Origin: Granulicella sp. dw_53
GTDB lineage: Bacteria > Acidobacteriota > Terriglobia > Terriglobales > Acidobacteriaceae
Assembly: GCF_018449545.1 (NCBI RefSeq)
Contig: NZ_JAAVUR010000010.1
Coordinates: forward strand, 166,406-230,405
DNA length: 64,000 nt
Direction of reading: 5' to 3'
The notes beneath the pieces were generated by a model that made no database searches, was not told the DNA's origin, and was given only the letters and a program-made list of their open reading frames with translations. Position 1 is the stretch's first letter; each line of letters begins with the position of its first letter. This document shows positions 27,920 through 36,915 of the stretch, in pieces. The translations under genes were made by a program, and so were the position numbers.

Positions 27920-29203
27920 TCAGCAAACTAGATTATCTACGAGCCGAATATACTCATGCTTGCATGCGTCCCATGTATTTTTCTGAACATAGGCCGAGGC
28001 GTTTTCGACCAGCCTCATACATAGATATGGGTCGGCAATCAATCGTAAGATCTGCATGCCCAGAAGTGTCTCATCATCGTTGTCGTAATACTGAATGATG
28101 GAGTCGTCGTAATAATAAGCATGAATTTTGGTTCGTGAGGCTATGATGGGAACGCCCAAGGCCATGAACTCCATAATCTTCGTACTTAACGCTTCGTTTC
28201 CAAACGCAGACTTAGAACGCTTTGGCTCGATAGCTAAGTCGGTTCGGGCCATTACCTTTGCAATTTCATTGCTTGGCAAGTAACCGTGGAATAAGATGCG
28301 TTCTTGCATACCTAGTTCCATCACAAGTTCAATCAACAAAGGCTTGGCTGCACCTTCACCATAGATATGAAACTCTGCATCCGGGATGCGGTTTGCGATG
28401 CCCGCAAAGGCGCGGATGGCAATGTCAACTCCTTGGTGCCAATTCAGAGAACCTGGATAAGTCAGCATGAATTTGGCGCCTTTAATCTGTTTTCTGTCCC
28501 TGATTTTTTTGAAAATGCTAAGGTCCGGGCGGTTCCTGACAACTACGCATTTTTCTCCGAGACAGGATCGGCCCACGAGGCGATCCCTCCAGAGATCATT
28601 TGCAACGATGATCTGAGTGGCGAACCTAGTGGAATATCTCTCAATAAGCCTTACGAGGCCAAAGATGAAAGATTTGTGATCAACTTTAAATTTACTCGCG
28701 AAGAACTCAGGAAGTAAGTCGTGAATATCCAGGATGATCGGCGTGCGCTTCCACTTAGACCACAAAGCTGCGAAGACCAGAAAATCGGGTGCATTGTGAA
28801 CATGCACAATATCGTACGTTTGTCTTCGCTGGCTTTTATACATAAAGAGCAAAGAATGAAAGGAGAAGCGGAGAATGCGACCTATGTAGGCCAATATCCC
28901 GCTCTCGTTTACTGTACGGAACTGGATGCGGTGAACTGTTACGCCGTGCAAAACTTCACATTCAGCCATCAGCGGATCTTTGCGTAGCGCAATAACATCG
29001 ACTTTATCCCCACGTTGCGCCAGTGCGGTTGCGTATTGAAGAATGCGAGTATCGCTCTCGTAAAATGCGTATGCCAACATGCAAACTCGGAGTGGACGGC
29101 CCTTCTGCTCCGAAGCTACATTTTCAACGAGCGCCTCATACTTTGCCGGAGTCTTATGCGGCGTGGAGTTCGTAGTGTGATTGGGACTCTTCAACATCGT
29201 CAT
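27920..29203 (-). CDS. family 4 glycosyltransferase
   Basis: The 427-residue GT-B enzyme has RVCMLAYAFYESDTRILQYATALAQRGD at its N-terminal domain, the HVHNAPDFLVFAALWSK motif and DIHDLLPEFF in the acceptor lobe, and YPGSLNWHQGVDIAI, FHGYLPSNEI and IEPKRSKSAFGNEALSTKIMEFMALGVPI in the donor lobe (the E-x7-E-like region). The frame is open to 29233, but GAGGAG at 29211-29216 lies 7 bases before the ATG at 29203, which is chosen. This start overlaps the end of the polymerase gene by 50 bases. A sugar transferase of the repeat unit; specificity unknown. Confidence 0.84.
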   Translation of the reverse strand: MTMLKSPNHTTNSTPHKTPAKYEALVENVASEQKGRPLRVCMLAYAFYESDTRILQYATALAQRGDKVDVIALRKDPLMAECEVLHGVTVHRIQFRTVNESGILAYIGRILRFSFHSLLFMYKSQRRQTYDIVHVHNAPDFLVFAALWSKWKRTPIILDIHDLLPEFFASKFKVDHKSFIFGLVRLIERYSTRFATQIIVANDLWRDRLVGRSCLGEKCVVVRNRPDLSIFKKIRDRKQIKGAKFMLTYPGSLNWHQGVDIAIRAFAGIANRIPDAEFHIYGEGAAKPLLIELVMELGMQERILFHGYLPSNEIAKVMARTDLAIEPKRSKSAFGNEALSTKIMEFMALGVPIIASRTKIHAYYYDDSIIQYYDNDDETLLGMQILRLIADPYLCMRLVENASAYVQKNTWDACKHEYIRLVDNLVC

Positions 29204-30557
29204 CTTCCGACTCCTCGAACCCCTCCGGTGCAACTCTTGAGTGGCTTACCACCAACGAAATCAAGATCCACGCCATGTATCCTTGCTGCCCCCAACTGTA
29301 TCCGGCTACGCTCAGCAGAAGAAAATAGAACCCTCCCAAAGCAATGAAGATAACCCCGCTTAGATAGTTGTCAGGAGCAGGCAGGTGGCGGTAATTCTTG
29401 AACGCTATAATTAGGGTCCGGGCTAAAAGCGCACCTATAATCATTAGACCTACATAACCGGTCTCGTATAGGAACGCGGCCCAATTGTTGTCACAGGTAA
29501 ACCAACGATGTACCGAATTGAAGAACGTTATATCGAGGCCCAACTCGCGAAATGTTCCCAGGCCGTAACCCAGAAGAGCTCTCGTGGGGTCCTTATCGAC
29601 TGCATTTCGGACGGCCTGGTTAAGTGCGTCACGATAGAGATAGGAAGATCCGACTGGACTTGTCGGGTCTGTCGAAGCTGAATACAAACCTGCGATGGTC
29701 GACCAGATACCTGGGCGTGCCAACAGTGCAACCACAGTAACAACAACAATCGCTAGCAGATACTTCCTGATCTCATTTCGAATCAAAACGAAGAGAAGCA
29801 TGGAGCACATTCCAGTCGCTATCCAGGGCCCCCGACTGGACGTCTTGTAGATTGCCCAGAACATAAGACCGAGTGACATCCAGAGAAGTATTCGCTGATA
29901 TTGCCGCTCCCACACGCTGAGTAAGTAGAGCGTGAGAGGGATGCTCATTGCCAGCGCATCACCGAACAAGATGGGATGTGGAAAGGTGGAACGAACCCTC
30001 AGACCTCTTCCCCATTCGATATAGATTGGATCAATACCGCCATTGTATGTAATCCACAACTTCTGGGGAAATATCCGAAGTATGCTCCAGGTGGCATAGA
30101 CTTCCAGCAGGCTGAAGAGACAACAGACGCCTATCGCCATCATCATTGCAAACACGATCCTATGAATTGTCCTAACACTTGTAATGGTTCTGACTAGCAA
30201 AAAGTATAGCAAGTAATACTCGAGTACCTGGGAGATTAGCTGCTTAGCACTGGTGGCAACCGACAAGGAATAGAACGTTGAGCAGATGGTCCAGCCGATG
30301 TGTAACAACATCAGACCTTTCAGCGGGATAGCGTCATGGTTTTCTCTTTCGCCTCGGCGAAGATACAGGATGAGCAGAGTCAATAGCGAGACTCTCATCG
30401 TATTTACGTCAAACAGGCCTGGGATAACTAATCTTGACTCCAGCGGCATCAATACCAAAAAGAAGCTGAAGATAGGAAGCGCATCCTCGACTCTTCGTCG
30501 ACTTGCGGAGACTAGACTAAATACGATGATGAGGTGGAGACAGAGAATTAAGATCAT
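29154..30557 (-). CDS. Wzy/WaaL-type O-antigen polymerase or ligase
   Basis: The 467-residue integral membrane protein has about ten to twelve hydrophobic helices and a large periplasmic loop after the middle (about residues 285-365) containing RALLGYGLGTFRELG and the Trp-rich HRWFTCDNNWAAFLYETGYVG. This is the signature pattern of the Wzy_C/O-antigen ligase family. In a locus with Wzx, Wzz and Wza it most likely polymerises undecaprenyl-linked repeat units at the periplasmic face. The C-terminal tail is acidic (EGFEESEDDDVEES). Polymerase is preferred over ligase by context. Confidence 0.8.
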   Translation of the reverse strand: MILILCLHLIIVFSLVSASRRRVEDALPIFSFFLVLMPLESRLVIPGLFDVNTMRVSLLTLLILYLRRGERENHDAIPLKGLMLLHIGWTICSTFYSLSVATSAKQLISQVLEYYLLYFLLVRTITSVRTIHRIVFAMMMAIGVCCLFSLLEVYATWSILRIFPQKLWITYNGGIDPIYIEWGRGLRVRSTFPHPILFGDALAMSIPLTLYLLSVWERQYQRILLWMSLGLMFWAIYKTSSRGPWIATGMCSMLLFVLIRNEIRKYLLAIVVVTVVALLARPGIWSTIAGLYSASTDPTSPVGSSYLYRDALNQAVRNAVDKDPTRALLGYGLGTFRELGLDITFFNSVHRWFTCDNNWAAFLYETGYVGLMIIGALLARTLIIAFKNYRHLPAPDNYLSGVIFIALGGFYFLLLSVAGYSWGQQGYMAWILISLVVSHSRVAPEGFEESEDDDVEESQSHYELHAA

Positions 30558-30667
30558 TTGATCTAGATGGGAAATATTTCGGAATCACTTCGCCACACGT
30601 AGCTTGAAATAAATTATGTTTCCTGCATCTCCCTAACAAGCCGCTTCGTTTGATTACGCCTCGAAGA

Positions 30668-31714
30668 CTATATATGTTGCCGTCGATATTCATTCCGCTT
30701 CATACCCATCGACCAGACAAGAATATGGCTCCATTTGCCCAGAGCGCGTACGAGTAGACTACCCCGGTGGCGGATCATCAGTAGTGGCGAAGCAACCACT
30801 AAGAGAAGAAGTCGAAGCACGCAGGTGAAGATCAAGGTTACACGATATAAGCCGGCATAGGTCTTTCCCCTGTGTACCGCAAAGAATTGTACAAGCGATG
30901 CTCGAAGCATAATATTGCTGAAATGGTTTTCCTTCCGCAGTGAGCTGCTACCGCCGGCGTGATGTACGATTTTCGCGCTAGGGATATAAAAAATTTTCCA
31001 GCCTGCATGAACCACTTTTAAGCAGAGATCCATATCTTCCGCGTACATGAAGTAATCCGTGCTGAACGCTCCAACATCGTCAATCACTTCCCGGCGGACC
31101 AGCATACACGCTCCAGAGATAGCTTCCACCTGAACCGGCAATGTGGATTCCTGGAACAACGCCTGCATCTTCCATAGCCTCCACATCGGAAACCTGCGGC
31201 GGAGATAGTCCAGATTCAGAGTCTGATTGAGTATTGAGGGAATAGCGGTGACGCAAGTGGTTTGTACTGACAGGTCCGAATTCAGCAAGTGCGCCCCCAC
31301 CATACCCGCTCCTTTTAGAGATTCTAGACCGGCCACCAGTTCCTGAATCGCAGACTTCTGGACCTCCGTATCAGGATTGAGGAAGAGGATAGTATGACCA
31401 CGGCTGCGAGCGAATGCCAAGTTATTTGCTTTGGCGAATCCTAGGTTGTGTTCGCATTGGATAAAAATGACATCAGGATATTCCGACTGCAACATTTCCC
31501 TACATCCGTCGAAAGAGGCGTTGTCGACAACGAACAGTTCTAACGTTAGGCCATTGGTGTTTGCGTAGATGCTAGTTAGACAAGCTTTGACGAACGCTTT
31601 CGACTTCCAGTTAATGATAATGACGGAAACATCAGGAATACTAATTGAGGCCAGATTCACTACATTTGAGAGTTCTTCTGTCACCTTCAGCGGCCTCGTG
31701 TGCGGCTTTATCAT
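30668..31714 (-). CDS. family 2 glycosyltransferase, rhamnosyltransferase-like
   Basis: The 348-residue GT2 enzyme reads VSVIIINWKSKAFVKACLTS, LFVVDNASFDG, EHNLGFAKANNLAF, LFLNPDTEVQ, ISGACMLVRREV and FMYAEDMDLCLKV. This is the WbbL-like pattern of transferases that often add rhamnose to a lipid-linked amino sugar. A C-terminal hydrophobic segment (LIFTCVLRLLLLVVASPLLM) suggests membrane attachment. The start overlaps the flippase stop by ATGA. The rhamnose assignment is by family resemblance only. Confidence 0.83.
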   Translation of the reverse strand: MIKPHTRPLKVTEELSNVVNLASISIPDVSVIIINWKSKAFVKACLTSIYANTNGLTLELFVVDNASFDGCREMLQSEYPDVIFIQCEHNLGFAKANNLAFARSRGHTILFLNPDTEVQKSAIQELVAGLESLKGAGMVGAHLLNSDLSVQTTCVTAIPSILNQTLNLDYLRRRFPMWRLWKMQALFQESTLPVQVEAISGACMLVRREVIDDVGAFSTDYFMYAEDMDLCLKVVHAGWKIFYIPSAKIVHHAGGSSSLRKENHFSNIMLRASLVQFFAVHRGKTYAGLYRVTLIFTCVLRLLLLVVASPLLMIRHRGSLLVRALGKWSHILVWSMGMKRNEYRRQHI

Positions 31715-33297
31715 AGAGCAGATTCCGTTGGAACCATGCCACAGCGAGCAAGTAGACGTCGCAGGCGAAACGGTATTTGGTCCAGTGTAACGAGGTTGAT
31801 CATTGTCCTAGCGGAAAAGATCGATATTCCGACAATTGCGAGACAACCTAGCAACTCCGCCGCAAAGAACGGTAAAACATAGAATCCGCAGAACGTGAGG
31901 GTTATTGCGAACAGGAAAATAAATCCATTACGTCTATTGTCCACCGACCACCGAAACCCACTGACGCGATGAACAACAGCATAGATCAGAAATCCATGAA
32001 AGACGTACGACCCAAAGAATGCCATCCCGACACCGTTCAGGCCGAACCTGCTCGCACAAACCCAGGCCAAAGCCAGACTCACCACAGTCCAAGCCAACTC
32101 ACAAGCGAAAAACAAAATTTGCCGCGCTTTCGCAATGATGATGAAGCCCATGGGCCACGTCACGACTTGAATAATTGTCCCGAGACATATCCAGCGCAGC
32201 ACACCAACGGCCACTTGAAATTTGACGCTATAGAAAAGAGCGATGACAAGCGGTGCGAAGGTGAGAGTCGCAATCACCCCTGGACCTGCGAGCAGAAGAC
32301 CAACATGCGCTTGTTCATTGACCAATCGGTTGCAAGTGACGTTATCTTTCGCGTGTGCTGTAAGCCGAGGATAGAAATCGGCTCCCATCGCCTGAAGGAT
32401 AAATCCAACGTAGAGACCCCCTAACGTCCAGGCTGATTGATACAAGCCAGTGGCTTCGAGGCCGACCTTGCGTAGTACGGTGATACGGATGGCGTAGGCA
32501 ACTCCCATTGTCATAAGGCCGCTTGACATAAAGGCAAATCCAAGCTTTAGAAGTGCACCTGCCTCCAGCATCATCATTCCATTTGTAATGGAAGGCACTT
32601 GGATTCGTATCCTACTGCTGTACCACCACGATACAAGTGACGTCATGACCGCAGCCGCTATTAGAGATGGCACGATCCCGCGGTCCCTAAAAAAATAAAC
32701 AAGCGGAATGCTGGACAGTGTTCCAAGAAAAGCTCCGAACACCGACATCTTTGCAAGATCTGCGATCCGTCGCATTCCTTGAATCAGTGCACCTTGCCCA
32801 GCTGAGATAAGGCCAAAGCAAACAGCCACCGACAGAACCGAAATTGCAGTGGCATGCTGCAGGTTTCCGAAGGTGACCAACGAAACCTGCCGGGAGAAAA
32901 GAATCAGTAATAACGCACCCAGCAGACCGGATACCATCGATGTCCGCCGCAGCACGATGGTCGTTAGTGCAATGTGCGTGCGTTCATCAGATCCGGTTGC
33001 TTCCGCGATCTGGCGTACGCCGCTGCTATTGATGCCCATGCCGGCCAGCGTCTGCGTGAGAATCACGATCGACCCGTATATACTGAGTAGACCGAATCCT
33101 GCTGGACCAAGCAGGATAGCCATCACCTTCGTGCGTAAGATGCCGATCGCTATGTTCAAGATCGAGGAGCCGCCTACCAGGGCGGAAGACTTCAAGATCT
33201 GCCCATAGGTGCTCTCGCCAGCCTTTGCCGCTTTGACCATGTCAGGCGGAGGTAAGGTAGTAATTGGATCATCCCGGTCTAGTGTTGTAAGTGACAT
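31711..33297 (-). CDS. Wzx-type polysaccharide flippase
   Basis: The 528-residue membrane protein has some twelve to fourteen helices, starting with the family lead SSALVGGSSILNIAIGILRTKVMAILLGPAGFGLLSIYGSI. It belongs to the MOP/PST exporter family, closest in pattern to O-antigen translocases (WzxE-like). It moves undecaprenyl-linked repeat units from the cytoplasmic to the periplasmic face. It is coupled to the following glycosyltransferase by an ATGA overlap and lies 40 bases upstream of nothing but the priming transferase, with which it is co-oriented. Confidence 0.85.
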   Translation of the reverse strand: MSLTTLDRDDPITTLPPPDMVKAAKAGESTYGQILKSSALVGGSSILNIAIGILRTKVMAILLGPAGFGLLSIYGSIVILTQTLAGMGINSSGVRQIAEATGSDERTHIALTTIVLRRTSMVSGLLGALLLILFSRQVSLVTFGNLQHATAISVLSVAVCFGLISAGQGALIQGMRRIADLAKMSVFGAFLGTLSSIPLVYFFRDRGIVPSLIAAAVMTSLVSWWYSSRIRIQVPSITNGMMMLEAGALLKLGFAFMSSGLMTMGVAYAIRITVLRKVGLEATGLYQSAWTLGGLYVGFILQAMGADFYPRLTAHAKDNVTCNRLVNEQAHVGLLLAGPGVIATLTFAPLVIALFYSVKFQVAVGVLRWICLGTIIQVVTWPMGFIIIAKARQILFFACELAWTVVSLALAWVCASRFGLNGVGMAFFGSYVFHGFLIYAVVHRVSGFRWSVDNRRNGFIFLFAITLTFCGFYVLPFFAAELLGCLAIVGISIFSARTMINLVTLDQIPFRLRRLLARCGMVPTESAL

Positions 33298-33337
33298 AGA
33301 GTGGCAGAATCAAAGAAAGGCTAACTCTGCCTTGGCT

Positions 33338-34489
33338 CTAGCAGGCGCCGCGACCTGAGACCATTGCCGCAGGTGTTTGAAGGAGGATCTTACAATCAAC
33401 CCAGAACGACCTAGCTTTCGCATATCTCAAATCCATCCTCACCATCTCATTGAAGTTTGTGCGTGATCTACCTTCCACCTGCCACAATCCTGTAAGACCT
33501 GGCTTCAGCTCAAGCACACGCCGCTTATGCCATATCTGATAGCGCTCGTATTCATATGGGAGGGGGGGGCGGGGGCCCACGAGGGACATATCACAACGTA
33601 GGATGTTCACAAACTGAGGAAGTTCATCAAGACTAGTTCGTCTCAGAAATCGTCCCACAGGGGTGATTCTGGGATCATCTACCAGTTTATAGATTCCCTT
33701 TGCGTCCCGAACATCATCCTTACCCGCGATCAAGTCGCTTACGTAGTTCTGATGAATTCTCGAATCGTTGTCAACATACATTGTGCGGAACTTCAAGAAG
33801 CAAAACTCTTTCCCGTATTGTCCTACACGAGTCTGGCAAAAGATGATCGGTCCTTTCGAGGTCAACTTCACCAGCAAAGCTATGATCACGATCGCTGGCA
33901 GAAACAAGATGAGGGCGATTATGCTCCCGATGACGTCCATCACCCCTTTGGTGACCAGAGTCTGTTTCTTGGCGGCAGGACACCGGGTTAGGTCCGGGTA
34001 GAAGGTCAGATTTTCTTTAGCGCATACCTGTTTCTCGGATATTTGAGGAAAGAGGCGGGCGGTTACTTTCAACCGGTCGAAGCTAGCCGGGCTCACCGCG
34101 TTCCTGACAGCGTCGGAGATCTTCTGCGAGACTGTCTCGACCGTCGTCGCGTCCGCTAGACCGATCTCAGTCATAAGAAGACCAAGTGTGAGGTCCTGTT
34201 CGTACCATCCCAGAACATCTGTCTCCCTCGTATTCGAGCCGATCGCCTTTGCGATACCGTTGATCAGTCTACTACCCAACTTGGTACCGAACTCTTTGCT
34301 ATTGAGAAGCACGAGCATGAACTGCCGTCCGGATCTCTCCGTACGGCGACGCTCGAACCTTAACATCTGCACGAAGGCTGCCCCTTCAAGCACGACTGCC
34401 CGTAGTACTGTTTCCGATGACTTCGTAGAAATGCCTTTGTTGAACACATTCTCAACCCACGGCATGGCTGTTGACTTCTGTGTAGCCAT
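33338..34489 (-). CDS. WbaP-like priming sugar-phosphate transferase with degenerate GGDEF-like N-terminus
   Basis: The 383-residue protein is fused. Residues about 30-150 resemble a GGDEF fold (LRFERRRTERSGRQFMLVLLN, then NTRETDVLGWYEQDLTLGLL) with the GGDEF loop replaced by YEQDL, so no cyclase activity is expected. From about 185 there is one membrane helix (GSIIALILFLPAIVIIALLV) and a bacterial sugar transferase domain with FCFLKFRTM, RRTSLDELPQF, DMSLVGPRPP and PGLTGLWQV. This enzyme starts the repeat unit by moving a hexose-1-phosphate onto undecaprenyl phosphate. AAGGAG 7 bases before the ATG at 34489 decides the start over the frame opening at 34552. Confidence 0.85.
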   Translation of the reverse strand: MATQKSTAMPWVENVFNKGISTKSSETVLRAVVLEGAAFVQMLRFERRRTERSGRQFMLVLLNSKEFGTKLGSRLINGIAKAIGSNTRETDVLGWYEQDLTLGLLMTEIGLADATTVETVSQKISDAVRNAVSPASFDRLKVTARLFPQISEKQVCAKENLTFYPDLTRCPAAKKQTLVTKGVMDVIGSIIALILFLPAIVIIALLVKLTSKGPIIFCQTRVGQYGKEFCFLKFRTMYVDNDSRIHQNYVSDLIAGKDDVRDAKGIYKLVDDPRITPVGRFLRRTSLDELPQFVNILRCDMSLVGPRPPLPYEYERYQIWHKRRVLELKPGLTGLWQVEGRSRTNFNEMVRMDLRYAKARSFWVDCKILLQTPAAMVSGRGAC

Positions 34490-34585
34490 CAACGTGCTCC
34501 TTAAGTAGTTGGATATTACGAAGATCTTGCACCTTCCTTGGTGCCACTGCATGACTATAAGAAAAAACCTAGCGACTCATAACGC

Positions 34586-35149
34586 TCAGGAGTTAATGCT
34601 TAGCGGCTCCAGCAGTTCAACGTCTACTTCGATAGCTACGGACTGGTTGATCAGTGTAATCGGAACGATCAACCTCCGTTCATCCTTGCAACGGGAGATC
34701 CTTCCCTCTAATCCCTCCAATACTCCCGATCGTACCCGTACTCGATCCCCAAGTTCGAAGGAGGGGTTCAGCTTCAACATAGCGCCTCGTTCAAGACAAA
34801 GTTTCACTGCTTCTATCTCCGAGTCGTCGATAGGAGCCGGGGAACCGTTGAACGATAGCATCCGTATAACTCCCGCAGCACTTAAGACTCTGCTTCGCTG
34901 GTAGGAAGTTATCCGTGTGAATACGTATCCTGGGAAGACCGGTGCGTGAATCTGAACACGTCTATCTTTCCAGCGGCTTTGAATCACCGTCGTCGGGAGG
35001 AATATCTCGATAGACCGAGCTTGTAGCTCACCCGCTACCGCCTTCTCGTGGCGCGGATAGGTATAGACAGCGTGCCAGTGAAGATCATGACTTATATTGT
35101 GGTTCCAATTAATAGTAGAGCTGGACGACTTACCACTTACGCAACTCAT
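34586..35149 (-). CDS. NusG-family transcription antiterminator (UpxY/RfaH-like)
   Basis: The 187-residue protein has an NGN domain (WHAVYTYPRHEKAVAGELQ, PVFPGYVFTRI) and a C-terminal KOW domain (LGDRVRVRSGVLEGLEGRI). Specialised NusG paralogs in polysaccharide loci bind elongating RNA polymerase and suppress termination through their own long operon. Standing just before the priming transferase and about 22 kb of same-strand genes fits this role. AGAGG lies 4 bases before the ATG. The first ~22 residues (Ser/Asn-rich) precede the fold. The preceding 540-base gap holds small hairpins on the transcribed strand. It is not the housekeeping NusG by context. Confidence 0.85.
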   Translation of the reverse strand: MSCVSGKSSSSTINWNHNISHDLHWHAVYTYPRHEKAVAGELQARSIEIFLPTTVIQSRWKDRRVQIHAPVFPGYVFTRITSYQRSRVLSAAGVIRMLSFNGSPAPIDDSEIEAVKLCLERGAMLKLNPSFELGDRVRVRSGVLEGLEGRISRCKDERRLIVPITLINQSVAIEVDVELLEPLSINS

Positions 35150-35690
35150 GAGGCCTCTTGGCGGTTTTGCAAATTGAAGCCGCGCTTCGCGTTGGTGACT
35201 TACGGCAAGTCACTGTGGAAAATTGAATCTAAGTAGAATGCTTTCTCATTCATACTTAAGCAATTCGAGTGCCAGTCGGGCGGGCTCACTTCCCTTTTGT
35301 CAATCCGTGCGCCTTATTGACGAGCCCAAGTCTAAGGAGCAAAAGTCTCTTCTTCATCTTGAATTACCCCGATCGAATCAGGCCAATTTGGCCCAAAGAC
35401 GCCTTGTTCCGGAAATTATTTACCTCCGACAGTATCGGAAATCGATCAGAGGCATGAGCCCTTCTAGAGTGATCATGACGGATAGAGGTAGATTTATCGA
35501 GCATTGTGCATCACGTACATTTCGTGAACAACCGCGGGGCAGAAGTATGCAACATTTTGTACTTATTCCTGCACCCTGTCGGCCACTTAGTACAAATTGG
35601 ATTAGATAGATCGAACGATAAGAGGAATCTTCGCGCGACGTCTATGTCGTTATAATAACGACGACGTGCCACACTAAATTACATAGACCG
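35150..35690. other. 541-base gap upstream of the antiterminator, candidate leader with hairpins
   Basis: No gene is supported; open frames here have no start signals or recognisable content. On the minus strand, two small hairpins lie upstream of the antiterminator gene: GTGACTT/AAGTCAC (35195-35213, 5-base loop) and GAAGC/GCTTC (35176-35188). Near the oxidase end an 8-bp near-perfect palindrome GTCGTTAT/ATAACGAC (35646-35662) lies about 30 bases after the oxidase stop. The gap may carry a second promoter and the recruitment element for the antiterminator; that is inference. Confidence 0.4.
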
Positions 35691-36869
35691 CTAAGGGAGC
35701 ACTTCGTAACGACCTACCATACCGCCTTTGAAGTGGTCGGCAACGTGGCAATGGAAGAGCCAGATTCCTTCGTTGTCCGGCATCATATCTGCTGTGGCCA
35801 TCGCCATCGGCCCCAAGAATACAGAATCCATCCTCATCTTGTTCCACACGGCCGTATTTCCGTGCCAATGAGCCATATGTATATCATCCTCATTCGTACT
35901 GGAGAGGAGATACCAACGGACGTGCTCCCCTTTCTTCATCGTCATCATGGGAAGGTTACCCTCCGAGTAGCCGTTGATTGTGTAGAGGGCGTGCTCTTCC
36001 CGAAGAGCAGGGTTGAGGGCGTTCGAGCGAAGAGCCCTCGCTTGCTTTCCAGCGTTACGCTCAAAGAACCAACTATCGGTCTCATCGAAGATAGAGAAGT
36101 CCGCGATGAACTCTCGGTCCACATCTTTCGGAGAACCATCAGCGCGGGCCGAACCGCGTCTCGTAACGATAATGGGACCGACCAATCCTGTATTGATGTC
36201 TGTTGACTCTACGAAATGTGAGTGGTACATCCAAAGCACGGAGCTCTCGTCCATAGCTGCGGGGCCGCTTCTCTCCGGAACAGTCCAGATATAAGTGTAA
36301 GTATGGCCTGGTGCAATCGTGTCATCCAACTTCACCGTTCCAGCGGTCCCGTCGTTGTATAAAGCTCCCTCTGCATCTTTCTTGTACTCCAGACCATGAG
36401 GGTGCATTGTGACTGATAGATGAGTGTTGTTCTTGAACACAGTACGGACGGAGTCGCCAACCTCCGCACGAATCAATGGGCCAAGAATACCCAGATGCTC
36501 CCATTGCTGCGGACGAATCTTGAGCACTCTAAAGCTCGCATCCGTGTACTCGCGATACACGGCCTTGTGGTAGATCCGATGGCTGAGGGGTGGACCGGCT
36601 TCAGTATCACCAGTTTCGGGGAAAGGCATACCCATTATATTTCTTCCATGGGGGGTATAGTCCCAATCAATTTCATCTGCCGCAATGAAATAAGCGCGGA
36701 CGACACCGTGCTTATCTTGTTGAGACATCTCAGTTTTCGTATGCATCGGCATCTGCCGGGCGTTTTGGCCGTGGTTGGGGACTCGCTTCACTTCTTGAGC
36801 ACCGCTGAAAGCGCGGCAAGCAGTTAGAGTAATCAGGAATAAGAGGTAGCGAGGTCGCCCGATAATCAA
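35691..36869 (-). CDS. multicopper oxidase, predicted lipoprotein
   Basis: The 392-residue exported enzyme carries all four His motifs of multicopper oxidases in order: HPHG, YHSHF, HMAHWHG and HCHVADHFKGGM, the last with the type 1 Cys, His and axial Met. It therefore should be redox competent. It is a short, two-domain-like form. Frame start 36953 would overlap the kinase gene; instead a TTG at 36869 has GAGGGA just upstream and opens a lipoprotein leader (LIIGRPRYLLFLITLTAC, lipobox LTAC). It sits between the BY-kinase and the antiterminator in the export operon. Such enzymes oxidise phenols, Cu(I), Fe(II) or Mn(II). The substrate, and why it sits in a polymer operon, are unknown. Confidence 0.82.
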   Translation of the reverse strand: MIIGRPRYLLFLITLTACRAFSGAQEVKRVPNHGQNARQMPMHTKTEMSQQDKHGVVRAYFIAADEIDWDYTPHGRNIMGMPFPETGDTEAGPPLSHRIYHKAVYREYTDASFRVLKIRPQQWEHLGILGPLIRAEVGDSVRTVFKNNTHLSVTMHPHGLEYKKDAEGALYNDGTAGTVKLDDTIAPGHTYTYIWTVPERSGPAAMDESSVLWMYHSHFVESTDINTGLVGPIIVTRRGSARADGSPKDVDREFIADFSIFDETDSWFFERNAGKQARALRSNALNPALREEHALYTINGYSEGNLPMMTMKKGEHVRWYLLSSTNEDDIHMAHWHGNTAVWNKMRMDSVFLGPMAMATADMMPDNEGIWLFHCHVADHFKGGMVGRYEVLP

Positions 36870-36915
36870 TGCTTCCCTCTTTTCCAACGGCCAACCATTT
36901 AGTCTTGCAGTCAGA

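Noticed and set aside
35223..35609. 128-codon open frame in the gap between oxidase and antiterminator
   Set aside because: No ribosome site, no recognisable motifs, and direction opposite to the operon.
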